A program made the translations under genes and the position numbers. Below are positions 8,790-17,101 of a stretch of DNA of 64,000 nt, one piece after another. Numbering within the stretch: position 1 is the stretch's first letter; each line of letters starts with the position of its first letter. Source of the stretch: IMCC45349 sp047219225 (lineage in GTDB: Bacteria; Bacteroidota; Bacteroidia; Flavobacteriales; Flavobacteriaceae); contig NZ_CP178208.1 of assembly GCF_047219225.1 (NCBI RefSeq), positions 1,240,001-1,304,000 on the forward strand, given 5' to 3'. A model generated the notes under the pieces. That model was not told where the DNA came from. It searched no databases and saw only the letters and a list, made by a program, of their open reading frames with translations.

Positions 8790-9980
8790 CTATATAAATT
8801 GCAATGAAGTGTATGATTTATTCAACACAGCTTTATCATCAACTTCAAGCCATTTGTCTAAAACGGTTGCGTAAATACTTCTAAAATCTATTTCAAACTT
8901 CAAATCGCCATTAGCGTCCAAATCATTTAAACTAGCTAATTTATTATATAAACCTTGCTGTTTTAAATGTTCGCCAATTATAAACACATTATTTGCCGCT
9001 CCATGATCTGTACCATTTGCAGCATTTTGTTTTACACGCCTACCAAACTCCGAAAACGTTAAAATTAAAGTGTCTTTAAATGTATTTTGTTGTTTTAAAT
9101 CTTTCACCAAGACTTCGATGCAATTAGCATAATCTGAAAGTAATTTTTTTTGTGTGTTTATTTGGTTTGAATGTGTATCAAATCCGTCAAGCGAAGTAAA
9201 ATAAACACTTGTATTTACACCAGAATTAATAAGTTCAGCAACAGTTTTTAGTTGTTTTCCAAACTCTGAATTTGGATAACTTTGCAAAGAAGTGTATCGC
9301 CTTGTTTTTTCAAATAAATATTTTGCTGACGACTCAGCTGATATCATTGTTTTATACAAATAGCCCAAATTATGCTCGCTTAAATGAGTATCAGACTGAT
9401 GTTTAAGCACCTCCTTTAAAAAAGGTGACTGTGATGTTTTATATAAACGCTCTGGAGCTGTTGTTGCAATTCCATTTACACTTTCTCCCTTCAAAGCAAT
9501 AGACAAAGATTCGTCTACTTCAATTGCGTTATATGGTTTTTTATCATTTGCATCCAGGTATCTTCCAATCCAACCAGATTGTAAGTATTCGGTAGAGTCG
9601 CTTGCAGTTTGCCAAATATCAGTTGAACGAAAATGAGAACGGTCAGGATTTGGATAACCTACATTATTTATAATTGTTAAATAACCATCATCATATAAAC
9701 GTTTTAACGGAATTAAGCTTGAATGTATCGCAAATTCATCATTTAGTTTATGTATGTCATTTTTTGATAAGGAAATACTTGGTCTTGATTTATAGTAAAT
9801 ATCATTTCTAAAAGGAATAATTGTGTTTAAACCATCATTTCCACCTGCTAGCTGTACAATTATTAATCTTTTATAGCCAAACTTTGAACTCAATGCTTCA
9901 TCAAATGCTTTTACAAAACTTGGCACCATAAACAAGCTAGTGGCTAAACTTGTATTTTTAATAAAGTCTCTTCTTTTCAT
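8790..9980 (-). CDS. DUF1501 domain-containing exported protein
   Basis: 396 aa. The N-terminus 'MKRRDFIKNTSLATS' has a twin-arginine-like RR-x-F motif, followed by a hydrophobic stretch, suggesting Tat export. 'LIIVQLAGGNDGLNTIIPF' and 'FSEFGRRVKQNAANGTDHG' are the conserved DUF1501 motifs (related to sulfatase/phosphatase-like folds). It follows the DUF1800 gene by 10 nt; the two families are nearly always paired in Bacteroidota and Planctomycetes, implying one exported functional unit of unknown activity. Confidence 0.92.
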   Translation of the reverse strand: MKRRDFIKNTSLATSLFMVPSFVKAFDEALSSKFGYKRLIIVQLAGGNDGLNTIIPFRNDIYYKSRPSISLSKNDIHKLNDEFAIHSSLIPLKRLYDDGYLTIINNVGYPNPDRSHFRSTDIWQTASDSTEYLQSGWIGRYLDANDKKPYNAIEVDESLSIALKGESVNGIATTAPERLYKTSQSPFLKEVLKHQSDTHLSEHNLGYLYKTMISAESSAKYLFEKTRRYTSLQSYPNSEFGKQLKTVAELINSGVNTSVYFTSLDGFDTHSNQINTQKKLLSDYANCIEVLVKDLKQQNTFKDTLILTFSEFGRRVKQNAANGTDHGAANNVFIIGEHLKQQGLYNKLASLNDLDANGDLKFEIDFRSIYATVLDKWLEVDDKAVLNKSYTSLQFI

Positions 9981-9990
9981 AAGTTTAGAT

Positions 9991-11367
9991 TTAACACATT
10001 TGATATTCTGGAATAGACATTAACTGAATACAGTAATCCTTTTTTGAAGACTTACTAAGTGTTTCCAAAAACCTTAAGGTTCCTTTATTAATTTTTGAAG
10101 CAATTAAAAATTCATGTAAATCATTTGTATTTACAGTATGAAAATTTTGATTAAACTTACCCCAATTAACTGTCGTATTTAATAAATTATGCTTCTTAGA
10201 GCGTTCAAAAAACTGACCTAAAGGATCTCCAAAATCCCCTTTTTTATTTTTAGGAATATGAGCATTGTTATACAATACTGATGCTAAACGCAAACGCATT
10301 AATATTGTATTACTATCTATCCACTGCTTACCTCCTCGCCACCCAGCAACATTTGGTGGATTAAGTAAGGTTTGACCAAGACTTTTTTGAATAAAAAATA
10401 AGCTTTTATCATCTTCAAATTTTAAAGGAATAATATTTTGCATTCCTATATAAAAGTCTATTGGAGACTTAATTTTAGAACCTACATTTACCTCATCATA
10501 AAACCAATCAGACAAAAACATAAACTGCATTAATTTCTCAATGCTATAATCTTTATAAAACACATTTGTCATGGCTTCAACATGAGCATCATTGATGGTT
10601 TCATTAACAAAATACTTATATATTTTTTTTGAAATAAACTTTGCGCATTGGCGCTGCTCTAAAATAATATCTATAATATCATCTCCATCAAAATTTCCAG
10701 TACGACCAAGAAATGTTTTTTGTTCATAATCATGCTGCCTTTGTCTCAAGATAAAATTACCTTTAATATCATGAGAATAACCCGTAAAAGTCCTAGCACT
10801 TTCCTTTATATCTTCTTCAGAATAGTGTCCTTCGCCTAATGTAAAAAGCTCCATCAACTCTCTAGCAAAATTTTCGTTTGGACTACGCTTAACATTTTGT
10901 TTATTGTTTAAATATTTAAGCATTGCAGCTTGTTTAGACATTTGCTTAACAAAACTTCTAAAATCGCCAAGAGCAAACTCTCTTAACATATTGTTATAAT
11001 CTTGAACAAAATCAATTCTATTATCTCTAACAACAAAATGATTTGCCCAAAATAATGTCATACGTTCTCTTAAAATCTCACTAGGTACCGACAACCTATT
11101 AATCCAAGCTACATTATAATCTTTTAAAAGTTTTCTGCTTTTTTTACGAAGCGCCTTTAAAGTAGCATCATTTTTAGAAATTAATGCTTTATCTAATTCT
11201 ATTTCAACCTCTGATATATCAATTTGTAAAGGAGTTGCCTCTTTAGATTCTAAAAACAATCTAGACACAACACCTTCTCTAGACTTACCTTTTAAAGTCT
11301 CAATATCTTGAGGCAAAATTCCAAAACCTGCTCGCCAATATAAATGTTGTATATCTCTTGTAGTCAT
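9991..11367 (-). CDS. DUF1800 domain-containing protein
   Basis: 458 aa. Typical DUF1800 motifs: 'HLYWRAGFGILP' near the start, 'MTLFWANHFVV', 'NENFARELMELFTLGEGHYSEEDI' and 'GQTLLNPPNVAGWRGG'. No obvious signal peptide with this start, as is common for the family. Upstream of its start lies the terminator of the T9SS gene (11437-11469), so it probably has its own promoter. It forms a pair with the DUF1501 gene. Confidence 0.92.
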   Translation of the reverse strand: MTTRDIQHLYWRAGFGILPQDIETLKGKSREGVVSRLFLESKEATPLQIDISEVEIELDKALISKNDATLKALRKKSRKLLKDYNVAWINRLSVPSEILRERMTLFWANHFVVRDNRIDFVQDYNNMLREFALGDFRSFVKQMSKQAAMLKYLNNKQNVKRSPNENFARELMELFTLGEGHYSEEDIKESARTFTGYSHDIKGNFILRQRQHDYEQKTFLGRTGNFDGDDIIDIILEQRQCAKFISKKIYKYFVNETINDAHVEAMTNVFYKDYSIEKLMQFMFLSDWFYDEVNVGSKIKSPIDFYIGMQNIIPLKFEDDKSLFFIQKSLGQTLLNPPNVAGWRGGKQWIDSNTILMRLRLASVLYNNAHIPKNKKGDFGDPLGQFFERSKKHNLLNTTVNWGKFNQNFHTVNTNDLHEFLIASKINKGTLRFLETLSKSSKKDYCIQLMSIPEYQMC

Positions 11368-11436
11368 TGTTATTTTGACTTATCTAATTACAATTCGTTT
11401 AATATTAACACAAAAACAAAGCCAAAAATTGTAGAA

Positions 11437-11469
11437 ATAAAAAAAGCCACATCATTCGATGTGGCTTTT
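11437..11469. terminator. Intrinsic terminator, copy 1 of a 33-nt identical pair
   Basis: A-run plus GCCACATC, loop ATTC, then GATGTGGC plus T-run. It follows the T9SS gene (minus strand, ending 11490). The same 33 nt recur exactly at 14078-14110. Confidence 0.85.
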
Positions 11470-11489
11470 TATCTAATAAAATTTCTAAA

Positions 11490-13853
11490 CTATTTCTTAA
11501 TAATTCTTATAGTATCTGTAGCATTATTGATAGTCACCTTTACAAAGTATGCACCATCTTGTAATTGAGATAAGTTAACATCGCTATTTAAAGCGTTAGG
11601 AGATAACCTAACTACTTCCTGACCTAACATATTATAAACACTTATATTTTGAATGTTTGCCTGTGCTCTTAACGATAACACATCATTAACTGGGTTAGGG
11701 AAATATGTAAACTCTCTAACTGTATTATCACTAACACTTAACGAAGCATCAACAGTAATTGTATAATCTTCAGCTTCAAATCTAGAAGCAGTAATATCAC
11801 AAGGATCATTAGGTGTCGAATCATAATAATCTGTTACAATTCTTAAACGATAATCTCCATCAGCTAATCCATTAGGAATATCTATTGCTGCTGATTGCTC
11901 ATAACCATAACTAGTTGTCCTAAATACATTTTCGGTAGCATCATCAAAAATAAGATCTTGATTCCAGTCCACCCAAATTGCAGTACCTGCACTTCCACCT
12001 ACAATATCAGAACTAAAAGTAATTGAAGATCCTGCATAAGTAGTAACAGTCATTGCTGCTGAATTATCTCCATAACCATCAGTTGCGTATCCAGAACCTA
12101 AATTTGAGATATTATTTGTTCCACCTGTTGTAGAAAAATCATTAACATAAGTTGCTGTAGATGTTGATGATGGCGTACAATAACATCCATCTGTCGCTGT
12201 AGTAAAGTTATACTCCAAACAACCTGAAGCATCACCAGCCGCATTAAAAGGTACAATTGTATAATAATACATTGTATTTACTGTCCCAACATAGCTATAA
12301 GAAACTACATTGCCAATTGAAGCATTGTCTAGAACATCTGTTCCTCCTGGTGTTGTACCTAGAGTTAATTTATATCCAATAACATCAGCTACTGCATCCC
12401 AAGTAATTACTGTTTCAAAGTTTCCACAAGAAGGATCTACAGTCTCCATTACATTAGCTGCACAATTTGGTGCTACTGTTGGTGCTACTTCATATACAAA
12501 ATCATCCATATATAAATATTCGTAAGTACCAGTAAATTCAACTTTAAAAGCTACATACTTATCAGTACCTGTAAAAGATGCAAAACTAATAGTTTTTTCA
12601 TCCCAAGTATCATCTAACATATCTGCCCCAGTAAGAGTTTCAAGCGCTGTAAATGTTGCATCATCATTAGGATTACTCATAGTTCCCACTATTAAAGTTG
12701 CATTATCTCTATCGTTAACACTAAACTTAACTTGCTTATCTGCACTTAGATCTGAAAATTCAGGAGACACTAATAATAATGTTGGATTAGCATCACTAGA
12801 ATTATAAAATCTAATGCTACGTGTTCCAGAATTAGCATATGTAGCTGAACTTGTAATATTTGCATATGTACTTGTTGAATTTACAATATCATCCCAACAT
12901 ACATCTAATGTATCCCCAACTTCAAAATCATTTGTATAATCTACTATATAAGGAGTACAATTAGTAGTGAAATCAATTGGTCCTAACCAAGTACTAAAAT
13001 CACCTCCACCACAATTTGCTCTCACATAAACTTCATAAGCAATTCCAGGAGATAGTGTGTTATCTGTTACATTACTTGCTCCAGTTACGGCAATTCCAGC
13101 AGCAGTTGGCTCACCTGTTCCAGCAACTTGTATCACATATTCAAAATCAACTGTTCCAGCAGCTGGTGTCCAAGAAAGATCTACCGAGTTAGTAGTAATA
13201 CCATTAGCTTGAATATCTAAAGGACCAAAACACGAAGGCAACGTCCAATGGATACAACTTACTCCTCCTAAAACTGTATTAGTAGAATACGTATTAACAC
13301 CATTAGCTCCAACAATTAATATACCAGCAGAAGCAGCATCATTATTAGTATTTCCTGCTCCAAAATCAGTGTCTTGATATAAGAATGTTACTTCATTAGT
13401 TGTTTCATGCAAAATTAATTCGAAAGTTGCTCCAGATTCCGAATTGTTATAATGTGGTCTGTCATTCCACATAATTACAACACGTCTATTTGGTGCTGTA
13501 CCCAAAGTTTCCCACACTACAGTTCCGTAATCCGAATCAATGTCATCAGCAAAAGGATAAAACCCTTGACCTGTAGGAGTTGAACTAGTAGTAACTTCTC
13601 CTGTAGTAGCGTTAAACAATACACCTCCATTGTTTCCTACTCTCAAATCAGATGATGACACACCATCAAGAGTAAAAGCAAATGGTATTGTAATATTAGC
13701 TTCACCATCATCACCTAAGCTTAAATCTGTTCCAGTAGCACTAATATCGTCAAAAGATGTCGTACAGGTATTATTAGGGATTAATTGTGCTTGACTTTGC
13801 CATGTAAAAGACAACATCAAACTCATAAAAAGAAATAAAGTAATTTTTTTCAT
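11490..13853 (-). CDS. T9SS type A sorting domain-containing multidomain surface protein
   Basis: 787 aa. It has an N-terminal Sec signal (KITLFLFMSLMLSFTWQSQAQ). Regions in order: a beta-rich N-terminal part (about 25-205), a fibronectin type III-like module (about 210-295), a jelly-roll or MAM-like module ('DFEVGDTLDVCWDD' to 'YLYMDDFVYE'), a second FnIII-like module, and a GEVED-type domain ending in 'FEAEDYTITV'. The C-terminal sorting domain starts at 'FTYFPNPVNDVLSL' and ends 'IRIIKK'. The last 80 or so residues direct export and surface attachment by the type IX system. No catalytic motif is seen, so it is probably adhesive or structural. It is flanked by two identical terminators. Confidence 0.92.
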   Translation of the reverse strand: MKKITLFLFMSLMLSFTWQSQAQLIPNNTCTTSFDDISATGTDLSLGDDGEANITIPFAFTLDGVSSSDLRVGNNGGVLFNATTGEVTTSSTPTGQGFYPFADDIDSDYGTVVWETLGTAPNRRVVIMWNDRPHYNNSESGATFELILHETTNEVTFLYQDTDFGAGNTNNDAASAGILIVGANGVNTYSTNTVLGGVSCIHWTLPSCFGPLDIQANGITTNSVDLSWTPAAGTVDFEYVIQVAGTGEPTAAGIAVTGASNVTDNTLSPGIAYEVYVRANCGGGDFSTWLGPIDFTTNCTPYIVDYTNDFEVGDTLDVCWDDIVNSTSTYANITSSATYANSGTRSIRFYNSSDANPTLLLVSPEFSDLSADKQVKFSVNDRDNATLIVGTMSNPNDDATFTALETLTGADMLDDTWDEKTISFASFTGTDKYVAFKVEFTGTYEYLYMDDFVYEVAPTVAPNCAANVMETVDPSCGNFETVITWDAVADVIGYKLTLGTTPGGTDVLDNASIGNVVSYSYVGTVNTMYYYTIVPFNAAGDASGCLEYNFTTATDGCYCTPSSTSTATYVNDFSTTGGTNNISNLGSGYATDGYGDNSAAMTVTTYAGSSITFSSDIVGGSAGTAIWVDWNQDLIFDDATENVFRTTSYGYEQSAAIDIPNGLADGDYRLRIVTDYYDSTPNDPCDITASRFEAEDYTITVDASLSVSDNTVREFTYFPNPVNDVLSLRAQANIQNISVYNMLGQEVVRLSPNALNSDVNLSQLQDGAYFVKVTINNATDTIRIIKK

Positions 13854-14077
13854 TTTTAGATTAAATTTTGTTTATTAAATAGTTCTTAGCTTGTGAATTT
13901 AGACAATACAACGTAAGTTTTGTATTACCTTAGAACCTTTATAAAAAAATCTTAAAACCCTTTAAAAAAAATCTTAATTTTTTACACATTTCCTAATCAA
14001 ACCCTTGCTTTAATAACAAACACTCAACTAAAAGTCGTAATTAACTGATTATCTGCATAAAAGCATTTTATTTATCC
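13854..14077. other. Non-coding spacer upstream of the T9SS gene
   Basis: AT-rich, with homopolymer A/T runs and no open frame. It should contain the promoter of the T9SS gene; only a degenerate box (TAAATTCA on the minus strand) was seen. Confidence 0.4.
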
Positions 14078-14110
14078 ATAAAAAAAGCCACATCATTCGA
14101 TGTGGCTTTT
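14078..14110. terminator. Intrinsic terminator, copy 2 of a 33-nt identical pair
   Basis: Same hairpin as 11437-11469 (GCCACATC / GATGTGGC with A- and T-runs). It lies 24 nt after the stop of the aldehyde dehydrogenase gene (minus strand). Confidence 0.85.
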
Positions 14111-14133
14111 CAATATTTTACAGAAACTTTTTC

Positions 14134-15687
14134 CTACAAATCAAACTTAATCCCTTGAGCTAAAGGTAATTCATCAGAATAGTTGATTGTGTTAGTTTGT
14201 CTTCTCATGTAGATTTTCCATGCATCAGATCCAGACTCACGTCCACCACCAGTTTCTTTTTCTCCACCGAATGCACCACCAATCTCAGCCCCAGAAGTAC
14301 CAATATTTACGTTAGCAATACCACAGTCAGATCCAGCATACGATAAGAATTTTTGAGCTTCTTTCATACTTTCAGTCATGATTGCTGAAGATAATCCTTG
14401 TGCTACTCCATTTTGGATATCGATTGCATTTTCTACTTCACCAGAATACTTAATTAAGTATAATACTGGAGCAAATGTTTCGTGTTGTACAATTTCGTAG
14501 TGGTTTTCAGCTTCGATAATCGCTGGCTTTACATAACATCCAGACTCATAGCCTTCACCTTCTAATACTCCTCCTTCTACTAATACGTTTCCACCTTCAG
14601 CTTTTGCTTTTTCAATAGCAGCTAAATACGTATCTACAGCATCTTTATCAATTAATGGTCCAATATGATTCTTTTCATCTAATGGATTTCCAATTGTTAA
14701 CTGCCCATAAGCACCAACAATAGCATCTCTTACTTTATCATAAACCGATTCATGGATAATTAAACGACGTGTAGAAGTACAACGTTGTCCACAAGTTCCA
14801 ACAGCTCCAAATACAGCCCCAGGTACTACAACCTTAAGATCTGCAGAAGGTGTAATGATAATGGCATTGTTTCCACCTAATTCTAATAAAGACTTACCAA
14901 AACGTTCTGCTACTGTTTTACCAACAATACGTCCCATTCTTGTAGATCCTGTTGCAGATACTAAAGGAATACGCGCATCAGTTGTCATGTATTCTCCAAC
15001 TTTATAATCACCATTAACGATACAAGAAATACCTTCTGGTAAGTTATTTTCTTTTAAAATGTCAGCAATAATATTTTGACAAGCTACAGAACATAAAGGC
15101 GCTTTTTCAGATGCTTTCCAAACACAAACATCACCACAAATCCATGCTAAAGCTGTGTTCCAAGACCATACAGCAACTGGGAAGTTAAATGCAGAAATGA
15201 TTCCAACAACTCCAATTGGGTGCCATTGCTCTCTCATTACGTGACCAGGACGCTCAGAAGGAATCGTTTGTCCGTTTAACTGTCTAGATAAACCAACAGC
15301 AAAGTCACAGATATCAATCATTTCTTGAACCTCACCATATCCTTCTTGAAGTGATTTTCCCATTTCGTAAGATACTAACTTACCTAATGGCTCTTTTAAG
15401 TCTCTTAATTTGTTTCCAAATTGACGTACAATTTCTCCACGTTGTGGCGCAGGAACATCTCTCCAAGTTTTAAATGCTGCAGTAGCAGTTTCCATCACAC
15501 GATCATAATCTTCTCTCGTTGATGCTTTTACTTTTCCTATTAATTTTCCGTCTACTGGAGAGTAAGACTCAATTAATTCTCCGTTAGAAAACCACTCAGA
15601 ACCTGTAGAGCTTCCATCATTTACTTCTTTAAGACCTAGTTGTTTAAGTGCTTCTTGAATTCCGAAATCAGTTGCAACTGCTTCCAT
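14134..15687 (-). CDS. amaB: Aldehyde dehydrogenase, ALDH7 / piperideine-6-carboxylate dehydrogenase type
   Basis: 517 aa, matching ALDH7 (antiquitin-like) length. 'SPVDGKLIGKVKAST', 'REQWHPIGVVGIISAFNFPVAVWSWN' is the core (split here for brevity), then the catalytic Glu in 'LELGGNNAII' and the catalytic Cys in 'GTCGQRCTSTRR'. In characterised relatives the enzyme oxidises alpha-aminoadipate semialdehyde (lysine catabolism) with NAD+. No other lysine-degradation gene is adjacent, so the physiological substrate is inferred. Cytosolic. Its terminator is at 14078. Confidence 0.88.
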   Translation of the reverse strand: MEAVATDFGIQEALKQLGLKEVNDGSSTGSEWFSNGELIESYSPVDGKLIGKVKASTREDYDRVMETATAAFKTWRDVPAPQRGEIVRQFGNKLRDLKEPLGKLVSYEMGKSLQEGYGEVQEMIDICDFAVGLSRQLNGQTIPSERPGHVMREQWHPIGVVGIISAFNFPVAVWSWNTALAWICGDVCVWKASEKAPLCSVACQNIIADILKENNLPEGISCIVNGDYKVGEYMTTDARIPLVSATGSTRMGRIVGKTVAERFGKSLLELGGNNAIIITPSADLKVVVPGAVFGAVGTCGQRCTSTRRLIIHESVYDKVRDAIVGAYGQLTIGNPLDEKNHIGPLIDKDAVDTYLAAIEKAKAEGGNVLVEGGVLEGEGYESGCYVKPAIIEAENHYEIVQHETFAPVLYLIKYSGEVENAIDIQNGVAQGLSSAIMTESMKEAQKFLSYAGSDCGIANVNIGTSGAEIGGAFGGEKETGGGRESGSDAWKIYMRRQTNTINYSDELPLAQGIKFDL

Positions 15688-15810
15688 ATATAGTTATTTT
15701 TGTTTTACAATTAATTTGTCGCGAAGATACTAATTTCTTGTCGTTTCTTATTCAGAAAAAACTCTTAAAAAGCCTATCTTTAAAACTCGAAAACACTAAT
15801 CACATTCCTA

Positions 15811-16869
15811 ATGAAAAAATTCATTCTATTTTTTACCTTACCCTTCTTATTCTTTGCTTGTAATGAGAATACAAAAAGTACTGAAGAAACACCTATAAAA
15901 ATTACTGAAAAACCTGAGTTTGCTATCGTTATTCATGGAGGTGCTGGAACTATTCTAAGAAAAAATATGACACCAGAAAAGGAAGCAGAATACAGAGCGA
16001 AATTGAAAGAAGCTATCCAAATAGGCTATGAGATATTAAAAAATGGTGGTACAAGTTTAGACGCTGTAACCAAAACCATTAATGTAATGGAAGATTCGCC
16101 ATTGTTTAATGCAGGAAAAGGTGCAGTGTTTACACATGAAGAAACCAATGAAATGGATGCTTCCATTATGGATGGAAAAACATTAAATGCTGGTGCTTCC
16201 GCAGGTACAACAACTGTAAAAAACCCTATTGATTTAGCTCGTGCTGTTATGGAACAATCACCTCACGTGATGCTCTCGGGAAAAGGCGCTGAAAATTTTG
16301 CTACCGAACATGGATTAGACATTTTAGACCCAAGTTATTTTTATACAGACAGACGTTTTAAAGCTTTGCAACGCATCAAAGATTCCGAAAAGACAGAACT
16401 GGATCATGATGAGAAAAAAACAGCATTCTATGACGCAGACATTAAGAATTCTAAGTTTGGAACTGTAGGTTGTGCTGCTTTAGATAAAGATGGCAACTTA
16501 GCAGCCGGAACCTCAACTGGTGGTATGACCAATAAACGTTGGGGACGCATTGGTGATTCTCCAATTATTGGCTCTGGAACTTATGCTAATAATGCTACTT
16601 GTGCAGTATCAAGTACAGGTTGGGGTGAATATTTTATTAGAGCACAAGTTGCTCATGATATTTCTGCAATGATGGAATATAAAGGTGTAAGCTTAGAGGA
16701 AGCTGCTAGAGAAGTTATCTATAATAAAATGGGAAAACTTGGTGGTGATGGTGGAATAGTTGCTGTGGATAAAGATGGTAATATGGTCTTTGAATTTAAT
16801 ACAGAAGGCATGTATCGCGCATCAATGAATGACAAAGGTGAGTTAGTAGTTGAGATTTATGAGAAATAA
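15811..16869 (+). CDS. Isoaspartyl peptidase / L-asparaginase (Ntn hydrolase), lipoprotein-type signal
   Basis: 352 aa. A short signal ends in 'LPFLFFACNEN', a lipobox, so it should be a periplasmic or outer-membrane lipoprotein. 'FAIVIHGGAGTI' and 'NAGKGAVFTHEETNEMDAS' are family motifs. The autocleavage site is 'FGTVGCAALDKDGN', whose Thr becomes the N-terminal nucleophile after self-processing, followed by 'STGGMTNKRWGRIGDSPIIG'. It cleaves beta-aspartyl dipeptides and asparagine. Stands alone, divergent from the dehydrogenase gene. Confidence 0.93.
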   Translation: MKKFILFFTLPFLFFACNENTKSTEETPIKITEKPEFAIVIHGGAGTILRKNMTPEKEAEYRAKLKEAIQIGYEILKNGGTSLDAVTKTINVMEDSPLFNAGKGAVFTHEETNEMDASIMDGKTLNAGASAGTTTVKNPIDLARAVMEQSPHVMLSGKGAENFATEHGLDILDPSYFYTDRRFKALQRIKDSEKTELDHDEKKTAFYDADIKNSKFGTVGCAALDKDGNLAAGTSTGGMTNKRWGRIGDSPIIGSGTYANNATCAVSSTGWGEYFIRAQVAHDISAMMEYKGVSLEEAAREVIYNKMGKLGGDGGIVAVDKDGNMVFEFNTEGMYRASMNDKGELVVEIYEK

Positions 16870-17101
16870 TTAAATGTCACTTCAAGTGAAATTGCGAAAC
16901 TAATTTGTGTTAAGAAACCTTTGAATTGTTCTCGATATAATTACAATAAATTGAAATCATTCTGACAGATGTTTTTTCAACTTTAAGAACATTTTAACAA
17001 CTCCTTAAAATCTAAACTAAAAAAACACTACGTATCTATTAACAAGAAACCACTTACACTAGTTTCTTTATTAGTTATCGTTCATTAAAAACCATCAGCT
17101 T
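16870..17101. other. 232-nt spacer with palindrome and possible REP-like remnant
   Basis: It contains a 13-nt palindrome TCACTTCAAGTGA (16877-16889). A segment around 16925-16970 (TTCTCGATA ... ATTCTGACA) resembles degenerate dispersed repeats of flavobacterial genomes. There is no open frame. It must include the promoter of the alpha-2-macroglobulin operon, but no clear TAnnTTTG box was found. Confidence 0.35.

Noticed and set aside
11437..14110. Composite mobile element bounded by 33-nt repeats
   Set aside because: The repeats are terminators; no transposase, no target-site duplication and the gene between has normal composition.
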